Positions 1 to 9,639 of a stretch of 64,000 nucleotides of DNA are shown piece after piece. Both the position numbers and the translations under genes were made by a program. The notes beneath the pieces were generated by a model that saw only the letters and a list, made by a program, of their open reading frames with translations, was not told where the DNA came from and did no database searches. Source of the DNA: Paracyclopina nana (lineage: Eukaryota; Arthropoda; Copepoda; Cyclopoida; Cyclopettidae); the NCBI GenBank assembly GCA_019096065.1, contig JAGUCH010000003.1, positions 1,922,001 to 1,986,000 on the forward strand, written 5' to 3'. Every line of letters starts with the position of its first letter. Position 1 is the first letter of the stretch.

Positions 1-24
1 ACGAGCTAAAATTTGCCCAATTAG

Positions 25-2718
25 GATGCCAAGGAGAAAGGATTTGGTAAGAAGCAAGAAAACTCCAGAAAGCGGGGCCGCGGCGCTTTCAATCGAGGAC
101 AGATGAGAGGTGGCCAAATGCGTGGAGGTCAAATGCGAGGTCGTATGATGATGCGAGGCCGCGGAGGACCAATGGGTCGAGGTGGTCCGAGAGGAATGTT
201 TCCGTAAGCATGATTTTTTTTTCAAAGTTGCGGCGCGGTGGTCCTTTTTCCACTACTTCTGACTATCTTACTTTACTACTGAGTAGGTTTCTAGATCAGT
301 TTCATCTGCAAACAAAGAAGTTTTGGCGTGAGAAATATCTGAATGAAGAATAGAAAAATTGCTTGTTGAAATATCTTTAAGTTCGGTCTTCAACTAAGAC
401 TAATAGTTCCCTACCCCCTCAGCAAAAGTTCGGCCCCAAGAAAAATCCCTGAGAGGTCGGGAAAGATTTAAGAACCGAGCTACTATTTTTCATCTGAGCG
501 CAGCGAGGAAATGAAAAATATGCGAGGTTCTCAAATCTTTCCCGGCTGATCAGGGATTATTCGCGGGGCCTAACTTTTGCTGCTGGTGGTAGGGATTCAT
601 TTTTTCTCTACCAATAAACGCAAATCCTTGGTAGCTTGAAATTCCAAGATTATCGAGACCTAAAAATTCGATGTGCTACTATGCAAGTTAGTGTGACGTC
701 AGAAAGAAAAGCGAGCAATGTTCAGTAGTGATGGAACGAATTTTCAAAATCCGAGTTACTTTGAGTTTCAAGCATTGCTGCATATTCTGCACTGTTAATT
801 GGATTTTTATTACATTTTAGCTAGAATTAATGCATTAGAAAACTGTCATACAAGATGATAACAGTCAAGAGCCATTCACGAGTTGGTTTGCAAAAATATT
901 AGCAAATATTAGCCATATTTGAATATTATGCAGTTTGGCCAAATTTTCCATTTCTAATTTTTTTTTTTTTTCGAGCGAGTTTGAGTGAAATGCTTATGTA
1001 GTTCCGAGTAGAGTTAGCCTTTCGAGTTACCGAGTCGAGTTCAAACCAAACTCGTTCCATCACTAATGTTCAGGCATTCAGCAATGCAGCTCGCAGGCGC
1101 AAAGAAAACTGATGATTTTTAGCGTCTTTGCAAATTTAGGAGGAAATATTTGACATTTTTGGCGTGATTTTGCACCTTTTCTTATTGGTTGACTGCCGTA
1201 ATCAAAAAATATTACATACTTCTTAGTTTAATAGCGAATTTGCCGGGTGACACTTTTTTTTCCCGGGAAAAAATAATACCTGGTGCGAGAAAAGCTGAGA
1301 AACATTTGGAAATTGAAAGCCTACCTGGGATTTGCGGTTACTGGTAGAGAAAAAGAATATTTCAGCTTTAATTCTTTTATAAGCATTAGCCAGGATAAAT
1401 GAGCAGTAAGCGTCTATTTTGCTCGATTCCGAAAAGATTGAATTCTGATCGCCTTGGTAATGGCGCAAGCATGCTATTCGTCTCCTGGCATAAATTACAT
1501 ACAAATGTGGATAGTCTTCTAGTTTTTCTGCCCACGTAAATCGCCTATTTCTAGCTGAAACTTGGATGTCTTCTATCTGATCAAAAAGAATCTCTTTTCT
1601 TATTGATGCCTTTGATTTTCCCGGATAACACACAAGTACTTTGCCAGCCAATATCCAAAAGTACGAATTAGTATTTTCTTGGTAAACCTAGCTAAACTTT
1701 ATCTATCTAATCATAGTTGTAAAAGTGATTAGGCTTTCATCTCATCCCGGAAAAAAAGCACGAAAGTGCCTTTGCGAAAAACTGGAGAGGCTTTTTAGTC
1801 TTGCTTACTGCCCAAAAGTTCATTTATTATGACGCGAGCTTGCTATTCATGACACAGATTTTTGGTATAGTTTTTCTGTCTACGTCAATCGCCTTTTTCT
1901 AGATGCAACTTGATAATTTCTGGCTGATCAACCAGAATCTCTTTCTAGACGATGCCTTTGATTCAGCCAAGAGAACTCTCGAAGTAATTGTATTTCTAGA
2001 CAAAGAGGTGGACCTTTCCCTCCAAGGGGATATATGCGTGGCGGGCCAATGAGAGGAGGACCAATGAGAGGTGGGCCCATGGGCCCTCCACGTGGCGGCA
2101 TGCCCTTTGGAATGCCCAACAGAGGAGGAATGGGACCCGGACCTAACAGAGGAATGGGCAATCGTGGTGGCCCTCCCATGCCCATGAGGGGTGGTGGAGG
2201 TCATGGAGGCCATGGAGGTCGTGGTGGCAACAGAGGAGTTCAGGCTCAGAAATTTGGAGGTGGACCACCAGCTCCTTGGCAAGCAAGTCCGTGGCAGCAG
2301 CCACAACAGCAAAGGCCACAAAACCAGGGCTGGGGCCAGATGTGGAATCAAGGCCAAAATATGCCTGTTGGCAATAACTCCTGGGGCTCAAACGGGCCTC
2401 GTGGCGGCGGACACGCAAACCAGGTTTGAACATTCTCCTTTTTCCATTGCGCGGATTATGCAGGGCAAAACTTGTGATTGGGTTTCGTTCATTAGTTTTT
2501 CGTTTGTATACATACAGTGCAGTTTCTTTGATGCATGTAAGCTTCCTTCTTCATTTTCGCTTTTGCTTGCTTGCCTTTGATTTTCATTGATCAATTTTGA
2601 AAGACGCTGCTTTTTCCAGGGTAATAACTTCGGCGGTTGGAACAACAGTGGTAACAACGCTGGATTTGGAAATAATCAAGGATATCCTGGCAACCAGAAT
2701 TGGGGAGGATATAGATAA
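25..2718 (+). CDS. RGG-rich RNA-binding protein, C-terminal part (hnRNP U-like)
   Basis: Three exons are visible: 25-203, 2000-2423 and 2620-2718, with the stop TAA at 2716-2718. The upstream exons lie outside the window; the first visible exon follows an acceptor AG at 23-24. Phases agree at both introns (phase 2, then phase 0). The product begins with a basic linker (DAKEKGFGKKQENSRKRGRG) followed by a long tract of RGG, RGGPM and GGPMRG repeats, a Gln/Pro/Trp-rich part with WGQMWNQGQ, and a Gly/Asn/Trp tail ending GNQNWGGYR. RGG boxes bind RNA and are often arginine-methylated. The order basic linker, RGG box, then a Gln/Trp tail is that of hnRNP U and hnRNP U-like proteins, nuclear RNA-binding scaffold proteins. 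The diagnostic SAP, SPRY and ATPase-like domains are not in the window, so the family is an inference; another RGG protein is possible. Confidence 0.6.
204..1999 (+). other. 1.8 kb intron of the RGG gene
   Basis: The intron runs from donor GTAAGC at 204 to the acceptor AG at 1998-1999. It holds a short palindromic segment around 420-590 (an inverted pair around the phrase CCTGAGAGGTCGGGAAAGAT) and coding-like sequence on the minus strand (1223-1680, described separately). Nothing else was recognised. Confidence 0.7.
1223..1680 (-). pseudogene. Coding-like fragment on the minus strand, PH-domain-like (uncertain)
   Basis: An open minus-strand frame follows an acceptor-like CTAG and reads about 150 codons, beginning VYQENTNSYFWILAGKVLV. 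The pattern of hydrophobic strands (YFWILAGKVLVCYPGK, then LYVIYARRRIACLRHY) resembles the beta strands of a pleckstrin-homology domain, but no diagnostic residue was identified. It lies entirely inside an intron of the plus-strand RGG gene. A diverged second copy of its middle part lies at about 1870-1975 on the same strand and contains stops. It may be an exon of a nested gene or a gene fragment moved here by a transposable element. The function is not known. Confidence 0.25.
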
Positions 2719-3055
2719 AAATTTCTTTGTACAAAAATAATCTAGATATTTCGTCAATATTATTTCGGTGGTGTGTATTGTCACTTAACCTGAATACACT
2801 TGTATTAACTTCAGAGTGGTTGATTTCACTTTTACGAAAACAAGTGGATATGACGCCAAAAAACGCATTACTTGATTGAAAAACGTTATATCCGTTTCCT
2901 ACGAGCTAACTCGAGTTGTGGTTTTTGGTATTTCATCTTGTTTAATTGATGCTCACAGCGAGCCTACAATTGCCTCAAACTGCGCTTCTTTATAAATCCA
3001 GCTCAATTTTTTATGAGAATTTTTCGGTTTTGGCCCAACCCTTCTGAATATTTAT
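2719..3055. other. Intergenic, 3' flank of the RGG gene
   Basis: This AT-rich stretch follows the RGG gene stop codon. It presumably includes that gene's 3' UTR. I see no further gene or repeat in it. Confidence 0.5.
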
Positions 3056-3163
3056 ATAGGATTATACACCTCTAGGCTGGAGGATAACACGAATTATTTG
3101 ATTGGCACGAGACACTAAATAATAATGAGTGTTATCCGACAGCCTAGAGGTGTATAATCCTAT
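3056..3163. repeat. Palindromic MITE, copy 1
   Basis: The ends are inverted copies of ATAGGATTATACACCTCTAG followed by GCTGNNGGATAACAC; the 108-bp unit folds into one hairpin. A second, longer member of the family is at 3753-3904. No transposase is present. The superfamily is not assigned. Confidence 0.8.
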
Positions 3164-3169
3164 TACTAT

Positions 3170-3752
3170 TAGCTGCCCCCCAACATTTCAAGCATTGGCT
3201 AAAATTGAATTTACGAAAGTTTTTTGGCTTGATTTTTGCAAGTTATGCCTTAAATTTTGCGGCTCGCTTTATTGCAGATAGCGAGCGTGAGCTCATCAAA
3301 GCTGACCCAGCGGGCTAGCCTTCAACATGCGCTTGCACTTGTTGGTGTAGCGTAGGTCGACTGGATATTATATCCAGTCGACCTAGTGTAGCGTCTTGCG
3401 ACCATGCCGCGCCAGCCCGTTCGGCCATGTTTCTTCATTCGCTAGTCGTCAGTTTATTGCTGTAATTATTTAACCCAGCTTCTGAGCAATTTTTCTTATC
3501 AAACTGGTGGCTCAGTGGTAGAGTGTCGGCGCGCGACCCGGGTGACCGGTGTTCGATTCTTACTACCTCCTTCCTTTTTTTCTATGATATTCAAATAAAA
3601 TAGATGGCGCAAGGATCAAGTGAGGTATAATGATCATTATCCATTTGCAGATGCATAATTTTCATTATTCTCCTCTAGAGAGGAATTCAAAAATCATGGA
3701 AATTATACATTCGGAACTTATGTACTGCTCAGCCGTCTCAGCTATCAGTAAT
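3170..3752 (+). repeat. tRNA-headed SINE-like unit, copy 1
   Basis: The unit contains a tRNA-like region at about 3505-3569. Its box A-like sequence is TGGCTCAGTGGTAGAG and its box B-like sequence is GGTGTTCGATTC. A T-rich tail and a phrase (ATAATGATCATTATCCA) follow. It is repeated with about 80-85% identity at 3905-4475, so the two units form a tandem pair alternating with the palindromic MITEs. This copy carries an inserted 33-bp palindrome at 3353-3385. Confidence 0.7.
3345..3393. repeat. 33-bp perfect palindrome flanked by 8-bp direct repeats
   Basis: Positions 3353-3385 are a 16-bp perfect inverted repeat around a single T, starting TAGGTCGACTGGATAT. GTGTAGCG stands directly on both sides (3345-3352 and 3386-3393). 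The sister SINE unit at 3905-4475 lacks the palindrome. It therefore looks like a tiny insertion with an 8-bp target duplication. An 8-bp duplication is typical of hAT elements, but 33 bp is far shorter than any known functional element. Confidence 0.8.
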
Positions 3753-3904
3753 ATAGGATTATACACTTCTAGGCTGGAGGATAACACGAATTATTTTTTA
3801 GTGTCAAGTGACAGATCACGAGTGAGCGGAGCGAACGAGTGATTGGCACGCGACACTAAAAAATAATGAGTGTTATCCGACAGCCTAGAGGTGTATAATC
3901 CTAT
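3753..3904. repeat. Palindromic MITE, copy 2
   Basis: This has the same termini as the copy at 3056-3163, with an extra inner inverted stretch (GTGTCAAGTGACAG ... GTGATTGGCACGCGACAC). It lies at the junction of the two SINE-like units. Confidence 0.8.
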
Positions 3905-4475
3905 TACTATTAGCTACCCCCAGCATTTCAAGCAATATCTGAAAGTCAATTAAGAAGTCCTTTTCTTGCTCTTTTTTTGCAAGATATGCCTTAAATTTTG
4001 GGGTTCGCTTTATTGCAGACAGCTCATCAAAGTTGACCGAGCGGTCGAGCTGGCACCGGCCGGGCTAGCTAGTGGCCGCTGCACACAGCAAGCGTGAGCT
4101 CATCTAAGCTGACCCAGCAGTCTAGCCTTCAACATGCACCTGTTGCGTCTTGTGACCATGCCGTGCCGGCCCGTTTGGCCATGATTTTTAATTGCTTGCT
4201 CCTATGTAATTTTCATAACCAATTTGATGGCTCAGAGGTAGAGCGCTGGCGCGCTACCCGGGTGACCGGGGTTCGATTCTTACTGCTGCCTCCTTCCTTT
4301 TTTTCATTGATATATAAATAAGATAGATGGTGCACCTATAAATTGAGATATAATGATCATTATCCACTTGTAGATGGATAATGTTCATTATCATCCTCCG
4401 AGTCAAAGAGGATCATGGAAATTATAAGGTCGGAGCTTATGTACTGCTCAGCCGTCTCAGCTAATAGTAATACTT
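3905..4475 (+). repeat. tRNA-headed SINE-like unit, copy 2
   Basis: This is the second copy of the unit at 3170-3752. The tRNA-like head is at about 4225-4289 with box A TGGCTCAGAGGTAGAG and box B GGGGTTCGATTC. It lacks the 33-bp palindrome of copy 1. The cloverleaf is not complete enough to call a functional tRNA. Confidence 0.7.
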
Positions 4476-4578
4476 AATACTCAACAAGTATCTTCTGAGA
4501 GAAGCTTTGATAATTCTCGTAACTCAGATTCGAGCTAAGTAGCAAAGTACCTTATGATTCAGTACTTTCGAACACATT

Positions 4579-4760
4579 TGCCCTGTTCATCTTCGGGCTC
4601 CATCATTTTGTCCGACACATTTCATCTAGTTGTAAAATGTCCGACACATTTGGTATAGTTGTAAAATGACCGACACATTTTTGGCGACGGGTGCATTTTT
4701 TGCCCGACACATTTGGTATAGATGCAAAATGAGCGAAAAAAATTGGAACTGGCCATGTGA
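4579..4760 (+). repeat. Phrase-repeat array, CCGACACATTT type
   Basis: Three to four degenerate copies of a phrase of about 30 bp (TCCGACACATTT, then GGTATAGTTGTAAAATG) follow a possible terminal sequence TGCCCTGTTCATCTT at 4579. Reversed relatives of the phrase form arrays at 11710-11945 and 12570-12775. No coding capacity is seen. Confidence 0.65.
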
Positions 4761-5112
4761 AAAATCCAACAAGTTCAGACTAGTTGTAATTTGCCCAACA
4801 ATTTATTTTGGCTTTTTTAAGAAGTCCCAATATCAATTCTCAAATAATTAAAAGTCTGGTTACACTGTTTCTCAACATTTTGCTATCACTCATCAGTATA
4901 TGAGCCTTATGAGGTGCATGCAGTTCACCTAAAACTTAACAAATGTTGAGTATTTTGAGGCGCCATTTGGATAAGCTCACTCATTGATGAAACAGCAGTT
5001 CAAATTGTTCCACAATGAACTAAGAGAAGTGTTGTTGATTATTTCAAAAAAGTTTTCGAAATGCATTTCTAATACCAAAGCAACTCATATTTTCACCCTT
5101 ACATTAAATTAT

Positions 5113-5345
5113 TTGGAGGGCGGGCCTTCGGCCCGCCCTCCACATTTCGCTGTGACCTATGTCGCTCCCCCGTTTGACACAGGAAACTGCACCAGGAAAC
5201 TGCACAAGGAAACTGCACAAGGATAACGACCAGGAAGTAAATTCTAGTCTAGAAAAAGACAGAAAAATGTTCTTATGGGGTTTGAACCAGGGTCAGACAG
5301 CATGACAATCGGACACTCTGTCACTGAGCCATCTTAACATCACAC
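5113..5345 (-). repeat. SINE with GC-rich hairpin tail (minus orientation)
   Basis: Read on the minus strand, the tRNA-like head is at about 5280-5335 (box A TGGCTCAGTGACAGAG; box B GGTTCAAACC). A middle part with GACCAGGAAGTAAATT in plus reading follows, and it ends in a 27-bp hairpin (GGAGGGCGGGCC, TTC loop) at 5115-5141. The same parts in the same order occur on the plus strand at 36186-36424, which defines the family. Confidence 0.75.
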
Positions 5346-5679
5346 AAAAAATACAACTTTTGAGCAATTTAATTCAAAGAAAATGTTGAACAACATTTTG
5401 GGATTGCCCCAACACCTAGCAAATTAAAATCATATGCTATGGCCACATTCAGCCCAGTCACTGGGCTGAATGCAACAGTGTTTGTTTTTCCATAGAGGGC
5501 ATTTGAAAATTTGTCCCTAAAAAACTCAAATTGCAGTGCTTTCAAAAAAGTGACTGAAGCATATTATTGAGAGTTGGCAAAAGGTTTGCCCCCTCTCAAT
5601 TTTTTTGTTTCTCAATTCAAAAAATTATTTTCACAGAATTATATTTATTATGTCAGAAGCCCTTCCATAGCATTGGTTT

Positions 5680-5830
5680 TTGGAGGGCGGGCCGAGATAT
5701 CGACCAGGAAGTAAATTGTTATCCAGAAAAAGACAAAAAAATTATTGCCTCTTTTGGGATTTGAACCTGGGTCGGACAGCATTGCAATCTGAAACTCTGT
5801 CACTGAGCTATCAGAGCATCTCACCATTAT
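5680..5830 (-). repeat. Truncated SINE, same family
   Basis: The plus strand shows GGAGGGCGGGCC, GATATCGACCAGGAAGTAAA and then a reversed tRNA-like head (TTTGAACCTGGGTCGGAC ... CTCTGTCACTGAGCTATC). The second half of the hairpin tail is missing. Confidence 0.65.
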
Positions 5831-5934
5831 ACCAATTCTTTGCATTATGATTGAAATATAAAGTTGAGCAAATGTTTAGGATTGCCCTTAGACCAAACAA
5901 ATTATGTTGACCACATTCAACAATATTCAGGCAA

Positions 5935-6105
5935 TTTTTTTGGGAGCGGGCCAAAGAAGGCCTGCCCTCCAAATTTCACTATGACTTATGTTGCTCCCCT
6001 GTTCAAAAAACAGGAAACTGTAAAAAAAAGCGCCACCAGTATACGTGCAATATTAGTGGGAGCGGGCCGAAGGCCCGCCCACTCTCATTATTTTGGGAGG
6101 GCGGG
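5935..6105. repeat. SINE tail fragments and GC-rich hairpins
   Basis: A tail-like segment (GGAGCGGGCC, CCTGCCCTCC, TATGTTGCTCCCCTGTT) is followed by a second hairpin at about 6058-6084 and another GGGAGGGCGGGCC at 6095. The region looks like nested or partially duplicated copies of the SINE tail. Confidence 0.55.
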
Positions 6106-6189
6106 CCCTCAAAACTAAAACTGTAATACTATTAACAAACTGATTGATACATATTATTGGGAGTGGGCAAAAGGCCTACCCCTATCTCC

Positions 6190-8600
6190 CTGCCCAGTAA
6201 GTCCTGTCTATCCAAGGAGTGTGTGTTCTAACAATCGATCCAAGGAGGATCCGTCTCTTTGATCTAGGGACCAACTACTATTCTAGCAAATAACATACTA
6301 AGTTGGGGCTAAATTGTGTAACCATGGCTGACTTAAATTCACCCCAGCAAGAAGAACTGACTTGTGACTTAACTAGCTAGGACTGATTTGGTTAAAAACA
6401 AACTACTTAGGAGTGACTTAGGTAGCTAAGCCTAATTAAGCTTCACCTTGTGCAGCCACTTAAGGAGTGACTTGAGTCACCACCTCTGTCTTTGGAAACC
6501 ATAGCTGACTTGAGCAACAATAGATTACTTGGATAACCATGGCTGACTTAGATTTGCCAGGACATTTTTAGATTTTGGGCAGCCAGGTCCAAGAACTGAC
6601 TAATCTATAAGTTGGTCTTGGTCTTTCAGTTGGTCATGATCAGCATTTGTGATCAAAGACACTAGTCAGTCCATGTGGACAGTTGGGACTCCTACCATTG
6701 GATCCACAATGGATCATCCGTGGATAGACTACGACAAATTGGCCTCTCATGGACAAAACAAATCATTTTTGTCAGCTTGGCGGTGGGTTCACTACATACG
6801 GCAGTGAAGCGAAAATCCCGGTATTTTGCTGAGATTTGGCGTGCGCTCGCATCTACCGTACAATGACTTATTTTCATCACATGTGAAGAAATAATATCCA
6901 TTATTGTACCGTTGGCAACTTGAGAGTTCTTCTTCAATTTAAAAAAGACTTGACCGGGATTCGAACCTTGGTCTGCTGAGTGAAAAGTCTGCACTCTGCC
7001 AATGTACTATCCGAGCACACTTAATTTTGTGTACTTTATGGCATACTAAAAACCGATTACATTGCGGTTTAAAAAAGTCTTCGAAACCATTCCTAATGAA
7101 GAACATCAAAACACATGAAGCATTCTCAATCAATTTCAAGCCAAAATAGTTGTTTTGGTGCTTTTGGGAAAAATTCTGGCTAAAAATCACTCAAAATATC
7201 TGGTTACCCTGCAAGTGCTGAGCTCTAGCTGGAGATGCGCGTGCGTGATTGACCGCAAAGTTTTACCTGCAACTGAGCTGTCTTTTTTAAGGCTAATTTC
7301 TTGATTAAATTGATAATTTGGGCGGCCGTACTTGGATCGACTAGGACATACTGTCCCTGGATAGACTGCAACAGATCGTCCTTGGATAGACAGACAGACC
7401 CCATAGTCCCTGGATCGACAAGACGGATCGTCCTTGGATCGACTATGAAGACAAACAGTCCTTGGATCAATGAAACGGATAGTCCTTGGATCGACTAATA
7501 TGACTTAGCAGGACCTGGGTCGACTAGAACGAACTGTGCTTGGATAGACTGACAGAACAGACTGTCCCTGCATCGAAAAACGGATCGTACTTAGATCGAC
7601 AGCTAGAACGTACTGTACAATGTTAGACTGCAATGACAAACTGTCCCTGGATAGACTAGAAAGAGCTGTCCTTGGATAGACTCTCAAAACAGACTGTCCT
7701 TGGATAGACTGTCGGAACAATAACTGAAATAACTGAAAACATTACTTAGAAAACCTTGATGTCAAATTTAGTGCAAATCCGAGGCTGCTAAGTGGTACCC
7801 AATTTCCCTTTGCTTAACCCAGCTTTCCTTTGCTTAAAACCAATCTTTTGAAAGTGACCTCGGATTTGGACTGAATTAGGCATGAACAATTATAGGGCAT
7901 TTTGAGCTTAGCTTAGGAATTCATAAGAGGACTTGGATCAAAGGAACATTTTACAAACAAGACTTAATTGTATTGACTTGACTGACTGATTTAGCTTGAT
8001 GAGAATAAGCAAGACTTGATTCTCTTGTCACCTAGGAAAATAACTTTATTTTATTTTCAAGACACTAGGCATTTCTCAAGTTGCCAGAAGAAGCAAAAAA
8101 GCTAAGCAAACCCGTAACATTTAATGCAAAGCAGCAGCTTTTTTTAATGCTGGTAGGTACCAAAGAAGAAACAAGCAACAAAAAATTGGGCACCAATTAT
8201 TTGAAAAACCAGTCGATGCAAGTACAGTCTGTTTTCCCAGTCGATCCAAGGCTGTTTCGTCTCGTCGATCCAAGTACCACCCGTTTTTTGTCTACCCAAA
8301 GACGATCCGTTGGTCGATCTAAGGACTGTAAGTTCTCATGGTCGATCCAAGGACGGTTCGTCTCGTCGATCCAAGTACAGTTCGTTTTTCTAGTCTAACC
8401 AAATACATGTTAGTCCTAGTCTATCCAAGGACTGTATGTTCTAACAGTCTATCCAAGGATGATTCGTCTTGTCGATCTGGGGACTGTCCGTAGTAGTAGT
8501 CTATCCAGGGATGATCCGTTTCGTCGATCCAAGGCCGGTTTGTCGTAGTCTATCCAAGGACGGTCCGTTGTCGATCCAAGGGTAGGAGTCCGATAATTTT
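6190..8600. repeat. Foldback-like element with TTGGATCGACT phrase arrays (copy A)
   Basis: The left part (6190-6790) matches, in the same orientation, the left copy at 9640-10030. The phrase arrays at 7318-7710 and 8212-8590 contain more than 25 degenerate copies of a core near GTCCTTGGATCGACT. The cores are separated by variable 8-16 bp spacers and lie in opposite orientations in the two arrays. The right edge (8560-8600) is the inverse of 6685-6730. An unrelated stretch with a reversed tRNA-like head (about 6955-7015) and the segment 7711-8211, where nothing is recognised, lie between. No open frame of interest was found. Confidence 0.65.
6950..7020 (-). repeat. tRNA-like SINE head
   Basis: On the minus strand a box A-like GTGCTCGGATAGTACATTGG and a box B-like GGTTCGAATCCC are about 40 bp apart. 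The tRNA shape is partial and it lies inside repeats. I take it as a SINE relic, not a tRNA gene. Confidence 0.5.
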
Positions 8601-9239
8601 TTAGCATTCAAAAGTAGTATTGAGACTTTTAACCGTCATGAAGCTGACAAAAATGTCAATACTGTTCTGATGACTCGTCATCAGGACAGTATTGTTACAT
8701 TCTTGGATCAACTACTTTTACAGATAATCCATTGATCAACACGATGGATCATCATAGGATCAACAGTCAGAGCACACAGGCTATAGATAGACCAGGACAG
8801 ACATATATTGGGTTAGACAAGAAATACCAACCCACATAAAAAAGCCTTTTCATGCTCACAAGAAATTCGGGTGAATTGGCCAAATTCTCATTTCAAGACC
8901 AATTTTCAGCATCTCATTTTTGAATGAGTTCTTGGCTATCAAAAGTGTCCAAATTAGAAGTTATTGACAAATTAAGATGGAAATTGGCCTTAACAATCAA
9001 TTTTTCCTGGATAAAGTCCATTTTTGGAGAAATAGTAGAACAGCTTGGCCATTTTGAGGCAATCAAGATATTGTGACAAAAAAAATAACCAAGACACCAT
9101 TTTAGGATAATCAATTGAAATTGGACCCGGAAATTTGTGGAATGAGGAGCTATGATAGCCTGTTTTTAGCTTAGGGCTATAAGAAAAAGGTGCCATGTCA
9201 AATTCGCAACTTTTTCGGGATGAGCATGAAAGCGGCATT
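8600..9239. other. Spacer between phrase arrays
   Basis: A short inverted repeat (CTGTTCTGATGACTCGTCATCAGGACAG) is centred near 8677. The remainder is unique-looking AT-rich sequence with no gene that I can support. Confidence 0.45.
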
Positions 9240-9639
9240 TTCAACCACTACACAACTGTACTTGAATCAACCGGACAAATTGTCCTTGAATCACATTAAG
9301 TTTTTGGATCGACAAACGGATCATCTTTGGATAGACATAAGGCGGACAGCACTTGTGTCAACTCAACTAATCAGCCTTGGATCGACTGGGAAAACATACT
9401 GTTCTTGCATCGACTGAAAAATTTCACATTTCAGGCTTTTTTCAAACTTTTCACTATTTTACGCAAAAGAAAAAAAAGGTGGTGAAAGTCACCATATTTA
9501 ACAAGCTTTTTCAATTTTCTAGCTTCAAGGAATCTCAAGGTTTGTGCTGTTGTAGCTCAAGCTTTCAAGCCAAGCAGACACTCATTCCATCAATAACATT
9601 AAAATACTGTCTCCTGTCTCAAATCTAGCTATATAACTG

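Noticed and set aside
3505-3569. tRNA gene
   Set aside because: Box A and box B are present but stems do not close well and two copies lie in dispersed repeats; taken as SINE heads, as are those at 4225, 5280, 5757, 6955 and 36193.
7318-8590. CRISPR-like pattern: a conserved core with variable spacers
   Set aside because: The core is degenerate, spacers are unequal and short, arrays occur in both orientations as element ends, and the sequence is eukaryotic.
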